From NCBI GenBank assembly GCA_022826645.1, contig JAJDUM010000045.1, positions 40,398-104,397 on the forward strand: DNA of 64,000 bases. The letters run 5' to 3'. The notes beneath the pieces were generated by a model. The model did not search any database and was not told where the DNA came from. It saw only the letters and a list, made by a program, of their open reading frames with translations. This document shows positions 1 through 8,997 of this stretch, piece by piece. A program made the translations under genes and the position numbers. The first letter of the stretch is position 1, and the number at the start of each line of letters is the position of its first letter. The stretch is from Candidatus Poribacteria bacterium (lineage in GTDB: Bacteria > Poribacteria > WGA-4E > PCPOR2b).

Positions 1-262
1 AGACTGCTCCTTGGAGAATTGCGCCGCGTCCTGTCTGCCAGAAGTAGCGACCCGTGAGTATAGAACTCCGGCACGGTGTGCAGGAAGGTGCGGGCACGAA
101 AGCGTTGGTAAACAGTGCACCCTCGCGTGCTATACGGTCAAAGTTCGGTGTGTCCAGTAGGGCGTTGGGCGTGTTATCCCCTTCGATTTGTCGATACGCG
201 CTGGCGTACCTCCCCCAGTCATCGGCGAAAGCGAATAGGATATTTGGACGTTTGTCGGACAT
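1..262 (-). CDS. Sulfatase, N-terminal part (runs off the left edge)
   Basis: Seen: an open frame from an ATG at 262 runs to the window edge without a stop, giving 87 residues. It starts [20 protein letters not shown], the usual sulfatase opening in which the Asp pair after the first beta strand binds Ca2+. At about residues 70-80 it has [14 protein letters not shown], the C-x-P-x-R signature whose Cys is converted to formylglycine, followed by the conserved S-x-x-x-T-G-R. An AAAGGA ribosome site lies 8 bases before the ATG. Family knowledge: arylsulfatase-type enzymes hydrolyse sulfate esters, often on polysaccharides. No clear export signal is visible. The propeller gene upstream on the same strand, 145 bases away, may be cotranscribed. 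The C-terminal two-thirds or more is missing, so the substrate class is unknown. Confidence 0.92.
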   Translation of the reverse strand, partial: MSDKRPNILFAFADDWGRYASAYRQIEGDNTPNALLDTPNFDRIAREGALFTNAFVPAPSCTPCRSSILTGRYFWQTGRGAILQGAV

Positions 263-407
263 TCTTGTTTTCCTTTCTGAGTGTTTTTCATCTGTTATCT
301 TACTAAAAAATTTGAAAGTCTGCGCGGCATGACCCCGAGTTTCTTGCGGTCGTGAATGCTCCGGTTGTTAGCCAGTAGCTTCCGCTGTTTGAAATTTGCA
401 CAGGGAA

Positions 408-1862
408 TTATTCAAAGGCAACGGAGAACAGTTCCGCAGCGCGTAGCTTCAGGTGCAGGATGATCGGTTTGCCCTCCGGTGCATTGATGTCGGATTCGCC
501 GTTCCATGTTACGATCTTGTCTGAACAGTCACCGGTCAGTGGGTCGCAGTCGGACGCAGAACGTCCCACGACTCCCTCGATTCCGACCTCAATATTACCC
601 GCCATCGGCGCACGGAAATTGAGTCGGACCTGCCGACCTGACGGGAGAATTGGTATAGTCCAGAATTCACCTTCGTTGTCCGTGGTTACTGCACAAAGTC
701 GATCTTTTTGCCACCACGCCCACCCCATGCTCGCTGCATCAAAAATCGAGGACCAACGAGGAAACTTGTGCGGGTAAATTGTGCCGGAATAGGGGATGGC
801 AATTTTGTCCGCACCGAAGGGTTGGAGATCCTTCCCTGTACCGATAAACTCGCAATCCCATTCTCCTAATTCGCCGGGTGCTAGAACGGGACCGCCGGGA
901 ATTTGATTCCACGCGATACCATCCTCACTTGAATAGAGCCGAACCTCGCTACGCTCGGTGTAGCGGTGATACAGCATAGGAATCATCAGTTGATACTCCG
1001 GGAGGTCGGGATAGGGGCTATAACCGTTGAGGTAAAAATCATAGTCCGGTGGGTCTTCGAGGCGGGGCCAGATAATAGGAACCACAGGTGTCCAGTGCAT
1101 GAAGTCCTCTGCTTCCGCCCGTCCGATCCAGCGCCGTCCGTTACGCATCATACGGGTGTACATCACGTACCGTTCCAACGTTTCATTCCACAGTACGGTG
1201 GTATCGGTATCGCTTGGATGCAACATAAACGGTTCGGGTAACGCCGTCCAATTGACCCCATCGGGCGACACGGCGGCAAACATCCCAAATCGCCGTTCCC
1301 CTGATATCCGGTCATCTTGATGGCGTGGCTGGCGGTTGAAATACTCGGTAAGCTGCGGTTGAAACATGCCCTCCTCAAATTGGGCGCAATAGATGAACTT
1401 GTAACGCTGGGATTCGGGGGCGTGGGGATCAATGAAAAAGGTCATCCCGTCGAAGCCGTGCTGTCCCGGCACACTGATTTCGCTGCGCGTCGGTTCGCTC
1501 CAGTGAAAGCCATCTTGTGACCTAATCCCACAGATAGCAACAGAGCTGATGGTGTCGGTATGCGCCACCGATCCTGAGCCCAGCATTGAGACCCCATTGA
1601 CTTCGATATACCAGGTGCGATACTGCTCGCCATCGAAGATTACACGTCCCCATCCCCCGTAACCTTCCATTTTTCCCGCTTTCCGCGCCGGTTGTGCTTC
1701 CAAGCGAATGCCACGCGGCACCAAACGGGGTTCAGCTCGCATGGGGACCTGCGGTTCGGGTGGGGTGCTGACCCGGTAATGCTCGCCGTCCGCTGTCAAC
1801 CAAGCAACCGCCCCACACTGTATATCCCGCCAATCTGTGAACAGAATTTTCTTTCTTGCCAC
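408..1862 (-). CDS. GH32/43-like five-bladed propeller protein
   Basis: 484 residues from a GTG at 1862 preceded by GAGGAGG. No signal peptide. Seen: repeated propeller-like segments such as SVAICGIRSQDGFHWSEP, AVSPDGVNWTALPEPF and LYSSEDGIAWNQIPGG, which are the aromatic and SxDGxxW turns typical of five-bladed glycosidase propellers. The C-terminal 100 residues look like a beta-sandwich ending in LKLRAAELFSVAFE, as in GH32-related proteins of planctomycete-type bacteria. Inference: an intracellular or non-classically exported glycosidase-like enzyme, possibly acting with the sulfatase downstream. Catalytic acids cannot be assigned by eye, and many members of this group are annotated only as hypothetical. 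Confidence 0.65.
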   Translation of the reverse strand: MARKKILFTDWRDIQCGAVAWLTADGEHYRVSTPPEPQVPMRAEPRLVPRGIRLEAQPARKAGKMEGYGGWGRVIFDGEQYRTWYIEVNGVSMLGSGSVAHTDTISSVAICGIRSQDGFHWSEPTRSEISVPGQHGFDGMTFFIDPHAPESQRYKFIYCAQFEEGMFQPQLTEYFNRQPRHQDDRISGERRFGMFAAVSPDGVNWTALPEPFMLHPSDTDTTVLWNETLERYVMYTRMMRNGRRWIGRAEAEDFMHWTPVVPIIWPRLEDPPDYDFYLNGYSPYPDLPEYQLMIPMLYHRYTERSEVRLYSSEDGIAWNQIPGGPVLAPGELGEWDCEFIGTGKDLQPFGADKIAIPYSGTIYPHKFPRWSSIFDAASMGWAWWQKDRLCAVTTDNEGEFWTIPILPSGRQVRLNFRAPMAGNIEVGIEGVVGRSASDCDPLTGDCSDKIVTWNGESDINAPEGKPIILHLKLRAAELFSVAFE

Positions 1863-2448
1863 GCTTGCCTCCTCAATATATTAAGACTAATTGTGCGAGT
1901 TTGCAGTTGTCGATACATTCCTCCATGACAGACAGCGCGTGAAACGTGAAAACCATTGGCTCACAGGGGATTTTGGTTTTAGTGTTGGGTTTCACTAGAG
2001 TAGAGTAGTACTCTGTCAAATAACTTATGATAAACACCTTCATTGCGATGTCCGGTGCGGTTACAAACCGCACCTACCGGGCCTGGGGAACATAGAGAAT
2101 TACCGAGTTATGTTCTGAAACCTTATACAGTTTGCGCTACATTTTTCTGACAATGTAGTAGGTTCAAGCACCACATAACATCAAAATTTCCGTGTACTGC
2201 GTGGTATTTTTTATCGGTGTCGTTCAACCCAACCTACACTTAACTTACACAGTTGAACGAAGAGATGTTATAGTTCGATGCTGCCAATGCGGGGCAAGAT
2301 GCCCCGCCTACGATGGGTATGGAGTCTGAACACATCCCTCAATGTCCGATGAATCGGGCAACTACACTCTGAAGTGTGTAATTTCTATTTGCATTACTTT
2401 CTTTAGACGATTACATGGTTCATTGAAAAATTAAAAAGGGTTAGTGAA
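1863..2448. other. Intergenic, repeat-rich (586 bp)
   Basis: No convincing gene. It holds a MITE-like element (2009-2157), a hairpin of the GCGGGGCAAGATGCCCCGCC type at 2290-2310, and the word GTGAAACGTGAAAAC near 1940 that recurs elsewhere. It separates two minus-strand genes. Confidence 0.7.
2009..2157. mobile_element. MITE-like repeat family B, copy 1
   Basis: 149 bp, near-identical to 8703-8849. Imperfect terminal inverted repeats: left TACTCTGTCAAATAA, right (reverse complement) TACATTGTCAGAAAA. Flanked by a 4-base direct repeat GTAG (2005-2008 and 2158-2161), which looks like a target duplication. No coding capacity. Confidence 0.7.
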
Positions 2449-3609
2449 TCATGCGGTAACTCTTATTGGAGAACTTAGTCCCCAGCCCAAGAACCGGCGT
2501 GCTTCTTCTTCAATTACCTCGACCCCTATCCCTGGGGTTGTTGGAACTGGGATATGGCTATCTACCTGATCAAAAATAGGATCGGTGAGGTTCTCTCGAA
2601 TCGGGTGAGGCGTCCGATCAAACTCCATAACGGACTGATTGATATATGGTTCGGGGCAGTCGGAGGGTGGGTTCGACGGAAGACAGGCTACCACATGCAG
2701 CGTCGCCGATAGACTAATACCGGTTCCCCAGAAGTGCGGATTGAAGTGGACGCCAAAGGCGTTTGCCATGTGACCGAGTTTGAACATCTCCGATACCCCA
2801 CCGGCACCGACAATATCCGGCTGAATAATATCAAACATGTGGCTGGCGAGGCGTTCAGCGAATTCATAGCGTGACTTCAGGCTTTCGCCGCCAGCGATTG
2901 GCATCAAACCCAACTGTTGAACAAGCAGATTGCCGCTATCATTGTACGATCCACACGGTTCTTCAAACCAGGTCAGGTCAGCATCGGCAAGTTTTTGCGC
3001 CACCATGACAGCCGTCGTCGGGCTGTAAGCCTCATTTGCATCCACCATGAGATGGGTTTGCGGACCAAGCGCTTCACGGAGATGATATACCCGCTCGATA
3101 TCCTCGTCAACTGGCTTTCCGCCGATTTTCATTTTCATCCCGGTGAAACCTGCCTCAGCATACCCTAAGGCTTCCTCGGTTAAGGCATCTGGAAAGTCGT
3201 CCTCTGTGTAGTAGAGCCCAGTGGCGTAGACGGGGATGCGGTCACGCACACTCCCGCCCAGCAACTCGCAGACCGGTCGTCCTGCCGCTTTCCCGGCAAT
3301 GTCCCACAGTGCCGTGTCGAACGCACTGATGGCGACCATCTGCCCTCCTGCGAAACCGTGTCCCTGATATCCAAGTGTATATAGCATCTGCCAAATTGCT
3401 TCAGTGCGGCGAGGGTCTTTGCCTATAAGCAGTGGGGCAAGAAATTCCATTGTCCGTGCGTCGCCGCTTTCACCCCAACCGTAAGTCCCGTCGTCAGCGG
3501 TAATTTTCACTGCGGTCGTCATCCGTGTGTCTGTCCACCGCTGAGACCAACCGAACGGTTTTGATAGTTTTGCTTCAAGCGGATATATCTCGATTTGTTC
3601 TATTTTCAT
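2449..3609 (-). CDS. Mandelate racemase/muconate lactonizing enzyme family protein
   Basis: 386 residues. I start at the ATG at 3609 (MKIEQIEIYPLEA), which has an AGGG ribosome site; an in-frame start 18 codons upstream lacks one and adds a non-family extension. Enolase-superfamily features in order: N-terminal capping domain; KMKIG at about 159-163 supplying the K-x-K base; VDAN at about 189-192 (first metal Asp); WFEEP near 214 (metal Glu); GGESL (third metal acid); and HFNPHFWG with the second catalytic His. The residue set is complete, so it should be active, abstracting the alpha proton of a carboxylate substrate, probably a sugar acid. Precise substrate is not readable. It stands alone between repeat-rich gaps. 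Confidence 0.9.
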   Translation of the reverse strand: MKIEQIEIYPLEAKLSKPFGWSQRWTDTRMTTAVKITADDGTYGWGESGDARTMEFLAPLLIGKDPRRTEAIWQMLYTLGYQGHGFAGGQMVAISAFDTALWDIAGKAAGRPVCELLGGSVRDRIPVYATGLYYTEDDFPDALTEEALGYAEAGFTGMKMKIGGKPVDEDIERVYHLREALGPQTHLMVDANEAYSPTTAVMVAQKLADADLTWFEEPCGSYNDSGNLLVQQLGLMPIAGGESLKSRYEFAERLASHMFDIIQPDIVGAGGVSEMFKLGHMANAFGVHFNPHFWGTGISLSATLHVVACLPSNPPSDCPEPYINQSVMEFDRTPHPIRENLTDPIFDQVDSHIPVPTTPGIGVEVIEEEARRFLGWGLSSPIRVTA

Positions 3610-4259
3610 TGATATCCCTTCTATTACCTTTAGTGCCAGTGAGTAAGAAAGCCGTTTCCACATTGTTCAAGTCGCTTTGGATCCCGATTAATCGGGAGTT
3701 CATTGGTTCATTAGTCGGTTGGTTCATTCATTCTTCTTACGTTCCACCCTTCGGATACACATGTCGCCCCGCTGGGGCTTTAGGATATTTATTTATCCGT
3801 GTACTATAAACATGTCGCCCCGCTGGGGCTAAATGAACCGATAAACCAATGGCATCACGTTATTAACAGCTGCAAAATTAGTACTTCATCAAATAAATTG
3901 ACAAGTCACTCACCGCTCAACTTGAATAGACATATCCAAGTTGCTTTGAATCCCGATTTATCGAGGTTTCGGACTCTCCCCGATAAGATCTCCGATGAAT
4001 CGGGACAGGCGGGACAGGCGGAACGGCGCCATAAATACCTGGACTATGGCGCAATGTGCTAGGTATATGTGTAGTGGATTTGTCAATCCACTACGAGCAG
4101 GACCATTAGCATTCATCTGACAGTGTACTAGTGTGGTGTTGGGGTTCACTGTATCCATCTATATAGGCGAGTATTTTTCAAAACATTCTATTGCTGCCGA
4201 TAGGATTCCTTTTACCATTCAACCCAACCTACGCACCTGAAAAAATGGATAAAAACTAT
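3610..4259. other. Intergenic, repeat-rich (650 bp)
   Basis: No gene supported. It contains tandem GTTCATT-type words (3699-3735), two direct copies of a palindromic repeat (3759-3779 and 3810-3830), and several CCCGAT...ATCGGG palindromes (about 3682-3697, 3952-3965, 4000-4015). Confidence 0.65.
3759..3830. repeat. Two direct copies of CATGTCGCCCCGCTGGGGC hairpin
   Basis: Copies at 3759-3779 and 3810-3830, 30 bases apart, each a perfect CGCCCC/GGGGC-type hairpin. A sequence-diverged but structure-preserving pair lies at 17323-17344 and 17372-17392. Confidence 0.75.
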
Positions 4260-5426
4260 CTATCCTCGTCCGAGCCGCTGATCTTCAGCTGCCAGCCATT
4301 CGTTATAGTCTCGGGGCATCGGTTCAGGTGGGGCTAAACCCTGCTCTCGTCGCCAGCGGAGCAGTGGATGTTCTAAGCATTTTTGGGGCAGATTGATCCG
4401 TTTCCCGTGCGCTGCCGACTCAAAGATCCCCATCATGATATCCACAATGTGGTGTCCCTCTGCACCGCTGCACTCGTGGTCTCGGTCTTGGTCCAAGGCA
4501 GAAACATATTCTTCAACGAACCAGTAATCGTCCAACTTGGCCGGACTTGAGCGATCATAGTATTCTGGATAGACAGGTTCTAGCGGTTCCCATTGATCGG
4601 GCTTCCCCTCTGGAATATAGACAGGTTGCGGCAAATGCCATGCACCATCTTTGATAAGCAGACATGCCGAACCGAATAGTTTTCCTTCAGTGCCAACGAT
4701 TTCCATGATCGGATTTGTGCCCGTTGGGAAGCGGTGTTGTAGAAGATTCGCGGTTACGTCGTTGTCAAAGTGCAGCGTTGCCGTGATAGATTCCCCTGCA
4801 ATCGTTCCCATACCGAGCGGGGATGGGACGACATCTTCGGGTGTGATGGGATGACCGTCTGTCAGTGCAACGGCAGAAACAGTGCGACAATGTCCCGCAA
4901 ACTTGAGCATATTATTCAGCTGATGTGTACCGATGTTCATTAATCCCAGGCCACCGTAGTAGGCTTTGCCGCGACTGTTGATGTAACGGAGTTCGCCAAT
5001 CGCCCCTTTCGTGAACGCCTTGTGCATCGCTCGCATCAGTGCACCAACACGCCCTTGGTGATGCACCGCCACCCGCACCCCCTTCTCCTGCGCCTTTGCC
5101 ATCACCGCAGTGGTGCCTTCAAGGTCAACGCACATCGGCTTTTCAACTTCAATATGGACACCGTGTTCCAACACGCGCATGCAGAGTGGGTAGTGGAACT
5201 CTGTCCCTGTTGGGATAGCCACAAGGTCCGGTTGGGCCTGGGCAAGCATATCGTCTAGGTCAGTAAACCGGGCAGCGACACCCAACTCATCGCCGAGGGT
5301 ATCCAGTCGTTCCTGAACTAAATCACACAATGCAACCACTTCGGTACGCGGATGGGCGTGATAGGCGCGAGCAGCGGCGGTGCCTCGTCCACGACACCCT
5401 AAAATTGCGACGCGATAGGTTTTCAT
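4260..5426 (-). CDS. Gfo/Idh/MocA family oxidoreductase
   Basis: 388 residues with a textbook TAGGAGGT ribosome site before the ATG at 5426. Residues 1-120 form a Rossmann fold: RVAILGCRGRGTAAARA is the dinucleotide-binding glycine loop, followed by VVALCDL at the end of strand 2. EKPMCVDLE near 95-103 is the family's E-K-P motif, whose Lys usually sits in the active site. The C-terminal half is the alpha/beta substrate domain; NIGTHQLNNMLKF carries the usual G-x-H at the catalytic position. Family knowledge: NAD(P)-dependent oxidation or reduction of sugars, inositols or sugar derivatives in the cytoplasm. It stands alone with repeat DNA on both sides. Substrate unknown. Confidence 0.92.
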   Translation of the reverse strand: MKTYRVAILGCRGRGTAAARAYHAHPRTEVVALCDLVQERLDTLGDELGVAARFTDLDDMLAQAQPDLVAIPTGTEFHYPLCMRVLEHGVHIEVEKPMCVDLEGTTAVMAKAQEKGVRVAVHHQGRVGALMRAMHKAFTKGAIGELRYINSRGKAYYGGLGLMNIGTHQLNNMLKFAGHCRTVSAVALTDGHPITPEDVVPSPLGMGTIAGESITATLHFDNDVTANLLQHRFPTGTNPIMEIVGTEGKLFGSACLLIKDGAWHLPQPVYIPEGKPDQWEPLEPVYPEYYDRSSPAKLDDYWFVEEYVSALDQDRDHECSGAEGHHIVDIMMGIFESAAHGKRINLPQKCLEHPLLRWRREQGLAPPEPMPRDYNEWLAAEDQRLGRG

Positions 5427-5730
5427 ACGACCTCCTAAATTTGTTGAGGGGTTTTATTGCTGAATCGTTGTCCCTATGTAGGGCTATTCAGTTTTCGGCT
5501 TTTTAACCATTTTGTTTGAAAAGGTGCAACCGGGAGATCACGCCTACAGTGAGATGTCGGGATTCGGAGATCCCTCCTACAGTAAAACTAAATGACCCTA
5601 TGTCCCTATGCTTTCATGCTTGACGCTGCTTACATGCAATGCTATAGTAGACCGTGTGTTTATTGTATAGAGTTTGGAACATTAATTCAACCGGATTATC
5701 AGCCAATTTTCTTCACGCATCTAACTTCCT
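5427..5730. other. Divergent intergenic region with a MITE
   Basis: 304 bp between divergent genes, mostly occupied by the MITE-like element at 5479-5600. The last 120 bp are AT-rich and probably hold the promoter of the plus-strand gene, but no clear -35/-10 pair could be assigned. Confidence 0.5.
5479..5600. mobile_element. MITE-like repeat family A, copy 1
   Basis: 122 bp, same length and almost the same sequence as 18299-18420. Terminal inverted repeats: left TAGGGCTATTCAGTTTT, right (reverse complement) TAGGGTCATTTAGTTTT. Flanked by the exact 10-base direct repeat TGTCCCTATG (5469-5478 and 5601-5610). No coding capacity, so any movement would need a transposase in trans. Confidence 0.8.
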
Positions 5731-7362
5731 GTGCTACCACTAAGATTTCGCCTCTCTAAAACGCAGCTTATTATCTTCGGTACAATTGTCATTCTCCTGC
5801 TCCTGATTGTGCTGATTTATCGCCAGACTTCTCTATGGGAACCGGATCAGAGTCTCCATGCCCTCCTGCCCGATGCACCGATCTGCTATATAAGTGTGAA
5901 AGACTTAGGGAGTTTCATCGAAACCTTTCAACGGACAGAATTTGGGACGCAAGCCACACAAATGCCAATCCTTGCGGAAACCCAACGAGAACTCTGGTGG
6001 CGACGGCTTATGTATCAGAAGCAGCGGTGGGAGTTAGAAATGGGGGGCAAATTGGATCTCAAGCGAATTCAAGGCTACTTGGGCGAAGAGGCGATTGTGG
6101 GGGTTTATGAGCGGGATGGTAAGATATCCTTTCTGCTCATGAGTGCCCTCGGAGCGCAGCAGAAACTGGAAATTGCGACGCTCACCGCAACAGCCCCGAT
6201 CAATCCCAAATACAAACGGTTAAAAGAGAGTTACAGAAAACTGGATATCAACACTATCACAGGGTATCCGCAAGATTTCAGTTACACCTTTATTGGCAAA
6301 ATCGGCTTGTTAGCGACGGATAAATCTTTGATTCAGGATACGGTTGATGTCTACGCCGAACAGAAGCAGGGCTTTGCTGCGTTAGCGGCGACAGGAGACT
6401 ATCTGGGCAAGCAGTATGACATCGCTGGCAACACCGTTTATATCAACCCCGCCAAACTTACTGAAGTTGTTCAGTTTGATCAACCCCTCAAGTCATTATT
6501 ACAGGGGATCGAGGTGTGGACATTCAGTAATCGTTACGAAGATGGTGTCATCTACTCGCAGCACCGAATGATTAGGGGTGCTAATTCGCAAACTCGACAC
6601 TCCCCACGACCGGCAGACGAAAAACTATTTTCGATGCTTCCTACAACAACAGCGTTTCTGGGCGCAAGCAATGATGCAAATCTTGCAGGGGTGTGGCAGC
6701 AGATGAAAGCCAACCTGTCATTGAGATATCAGCGAAATGGAATTGATTTATCGCACCACCTTGAAGACAGAATTGCGTTGGTACTGCTACCTCCCCCAAC
6801 AGGTGTTCCCGCGTTGGTGCCTTCGATACTTCTGATCTGTCCAATTCAGGATAAGCCGAGTTTGGAAGCGGCTTTGACAAAACTCAAGCGAACCAAGATT
6901 GCTGTCAACGGCAAACGGCTCCGATTTCCGGCTCCGATAAAGTATCAAGGTCTTGAGTTACAGCCGATACAACTTCGAGTTGGACTCATCTTCGCCTTAA
7001 AGGGAGGGTACGCACTTATCGACAATTACTGCGTCATCGGCACAACGCTCGGTGGAGTAGAGTCTGCTATCAATTCGTTCACCGGGCAGGAGGGCGCACT
7101 GATTAGCACAAAAATGCCTGACCTCCTAAACCACCCCAGCCACAACCATATTCGGATTCAGCCGAATCTTCTGATTCCGGAATTGAAACGTCTGCTTCCG
7201 ATAGCCGGTTTGATCCTTTCACAAAATGTTGATGCAAAACTGATTCGACGCATAACGGATAACATCTCCCCATTGCAAGCGCTTGGACTGATCACCGCCA
7301 GCGTTAATTTCAACGATGATTCTGTCGATGCTGAGGTTCAGATTACGTTGGAAAAAGAGTAA
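5731..7362 (+). CDS. Membrane-anchored DUF3352-like protein
   Basis: 543 residues from a GTG at 5731; no strong ribosome site is visible, so the start is uncertain. Residues 13-33 are one hydrophobic segment (LIIFGTIVILLLLIVLIY) preceded by basic residues, giving an N-in signal anchor with the rest outside the membrane. The body has the pattern I associate with DUF3352: an early LHALLPDAPICYISVKDL, a middle FSMLPTTTAFLGASND (repeat of the potential-substrate segment) and a late ALIDNYCVIGTTLGGVESAI. Function of the family is unknown. The gene is followed after 21 bases by an enolase-superfamily gene on the same strand, so they are probably cotranscribed, though no functional link is obvious. 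Confidence 0.7.
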   Translation: MLPLRFRLSKTQLIIFGTIVILLLLIVLIYRQTSLWEPDQSLHALLPDAPICYISVKDLGSFIETFQRTEFGTQATQMPILAETQRELWWRRLMYQKQRWELEMGGKLDLKRIQGYLGEEAIVGVYERDGKISFLLMSALGAQQKLEIATLTATAPINPKYKRLKESYRKLDINTITGYPQDFSYTFIGKIGLLATDKSLIQDTVDVYAEQKQGFAALAATGDYLGKQYDIAGNTVYINPAKLTEVVQFDQPLKSLLQGIEVWTFSNRYEDGVIYSQHRMIRGANSQTRHSPRPADEKLFSMLPTTTAFLGASNDANLAGVWQQMKANLSLRYQRNGIDLSHHLEDRIALVLLPPPTGVPALVPSILLICPIQDKPSLEAALTKLKRTKIAVNGKRLRFPAPIKYQGLELQPIQLRVGLIFALKGGYALIDNYCVIGTTLGGVESAINSFTGQEGALISTKMPDLLNHPSHNHIRIQPNLLIPELKRLLPIAGLILSQNVDAKLIRRITDNISPLQALGLITASVNFNDDSVDAEVQITLEKE

Positions 7363-7383
7363 AGGAACCGTTCAGGAGTTAGC

Positions 7384-8529
7384 ATGCAAAATCAGGAAGT
7401 CAAAATCACACATATCGAAAGCGAACTCTATCAATGGGATAAGCCGCCAATCTGGAACGGTCTGCATGTCTATGACAAAGGGCGGCTCCATCTGGTGCGG
7501 GTGCGAGCAAGGAGCGGAAGCGAAGAGGTTATTGGCTATGGCTTCAATGGAGGCACAGCAGCGACGCGACCGCTTCAGATATTTCCAATGTATGTTGACG
7601 AGTTCAGACCGCAGTTGATAGGAAGGTCTCCTATAGATACCGCGTATGTATCTCAATTGGCGGATAATATTAAGATATATGGTCCGGGCGGCTATCATAC
7701 GCAGGTACTGGCTGCGATCAACCAAGCGTGTTGGGATATCAAGGGGAAGGTCGCAGGAAAGTCGGTTCACCAGCTGCTCGATGGTCAACAGCAACGGATT
7801 CGCACTTATATTGCTGGTGGTTACTACGGTAGAGAGAAAGGACTTGATGAGCTGAGAGAAGAGATGGACCGCAACGTCAACGAGTTTTTTGCGACCGCAG
7901 TCAAGATGAAGATCGGTGACAGAGATGCGGGACTGGACAATGACATTAAACGGATAGAGGCGGCACGGCAGCAGATTGGACCGGATATCACCTTGATGGT
8001 AGATGCCAATTGTGCGTTGAACGTTGAGCAGTCGGTGGCATATCTCCCTGTGCTAAAAGCAAACGATATTTTTTGGTTTGAAGAGCCGATCCCCAGTCAC
8101 GATTACCGGGGACACAAGGAATTGGCTGCAATTGCTAAAGATCACGATGTGTTAATCGCAACGGGTGAAAACGGCTACGGGGCCCATCACTTCCAAACCT
8201 TAATGGATTATCAGGGGGCGGATGTTTTCAACATTGATGTCGCGATCTTAGCCGGTTACGAACCTGCCTTAGCGGTGGTGGAAGAAGCTTCAGCCCATCA
8301 GAAGCTGATTGCTCCCCACGGGGCACAGGAACTTCAGGTACATATTGCGGCGGCACGTGAAAACGGTTTGATGCTTGAATACTATCCGCCTGCCGTAGAT
8401 CCATTAAGGGGCGAGATCTTTCTCCCGCAAATGTTATTGGAGAAGGATGGATACGTGACAGTGCCCGATAGACCGGGCATCGGTTTTGAGCCGAACATGG
8501 CACTTCTTGAGCGGCATCGCGTTGGGTGA
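7384..8529 (+). CDS. Mandelate racemase/muconate lactonizing enzyme family protein
   Basis: 381 residues with CAGGAG seven bases before the ATG. Active-site series: AVKMKIGD (K-x-K) near 178; LMVDANCAL (metal Asp) near 205; WFEEPIPSHDY (metal Glu) near 230; ATGENGYG (third metal acid) near 260; NIDVAILAGY; and IAPHGAQELQ (catalytic His). All ligands are present, so activity is likely, on a sugar acid or related carboxylate. It is only distantly similar to the paralogue at 2449-3609, suggesting a different substrate. It follows the DUF3352-like gene by 21 bases. Confidence 0.9.
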   Translation: MQNQEVKITHIESELYQWDKPPIWNGLHVYDKGRLHLVRVRARSGSEEVIGYGFNGGTAATRPLQIFPMYVDEFRPQLIGRSPIDTAYVSQLADNIKIYGPGGYHTQVLAAINQACWDIKGKVAGKSVHQLLDGQQQRIRTYIAGGYYGREKGLDELREEMDRNVNEFFATAVKMKIGDRDAGLDNDIKRIEAARQQIGPDITLMVDANCALNVEQSVAYLPVLKANDIFWFEEPIPSHDYRGHKELAAIAKDHDVLIATGENGYGAHHFQTLMDYQGADVFNIDVAILAGYEPALAVVEEASAHQKLIAPHGAQELQVHIAAARENGLMLEYYPPAVDPLRGEIFLPQMLLEKDGYVTVPDRPGIGFEPNMALLERHRVG

Positions 8530-8997
8530 GATAGACAGATAGCGTGAACTTCGACTTATCTTTGCATCGGGAGGTCTCCTTTTCAAAAGATTATATCGTA
8601 AGAATAGTCCTCTGTAACACGATCTGTTAGATTGTGATCCTAGCACGCAAACCAATCCCGACAGGTCGGGACGCTACATTTGGCAGATTGCCTAATGACT
8701 ACTGCTCTGTCAAATAAATTATGACAATCACCTTCATTGTGATGTCCGGTGCGGTTACAAACTGCACCTACCGGGCCTGGGGAACATAGAATTACCGATT
8801 TATGTTCTGAAACCTTATACAGTTTGTGCTACATTTTTCTGACAATGTACTACAGCGTTTACTCAATAGGGAACAGCAAAATGTCAACACGCCCCGGTAA
8901 CCTATATTACAATGAGCGTCTGGTGTCGATAAATAAAGCGTCGGGGCAACTTGTTGGCAAGTAGAAACAGAAAACCCAACGATACAAGGAGGTTCAA
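8530..8997. other. Intergenic with MITE family B copy
   Basis: 468 bp. Contains the repeat at 8703-8849 and a short CCCGACAGGTCGGG hairpin near 8658. The start of the downstream PhyH gene is marked by ACAAGGAGG at 8986-8994. No further gene supported. Confidence 0.6.
8703..8849. mobile_element. MITE-like repeat family B, copy 2
   Basis: 147 bp, same orientation as 2009-2157 and about nine bases in ten the same. Ends TGCTCTGTCAAATAA and (reverse complement) TACATTGTCAGAAAA. Flanked by the 4-base direct repeat CTAC (8699-8702 and 8850-8853), the reverse complement of the GTAG flanking copy 1. Confidence 0.7.

Noticed and set aside
54..332. 92-codon plus-strand frame
   Set aside because: Opposite the sulfatase N-terminus, which has clear family motifs.
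3759..3830. CRISPR-like array
   Set aside because: Only two copies, spacing of 30 bases once, palindromic hairpin and no cas genes.
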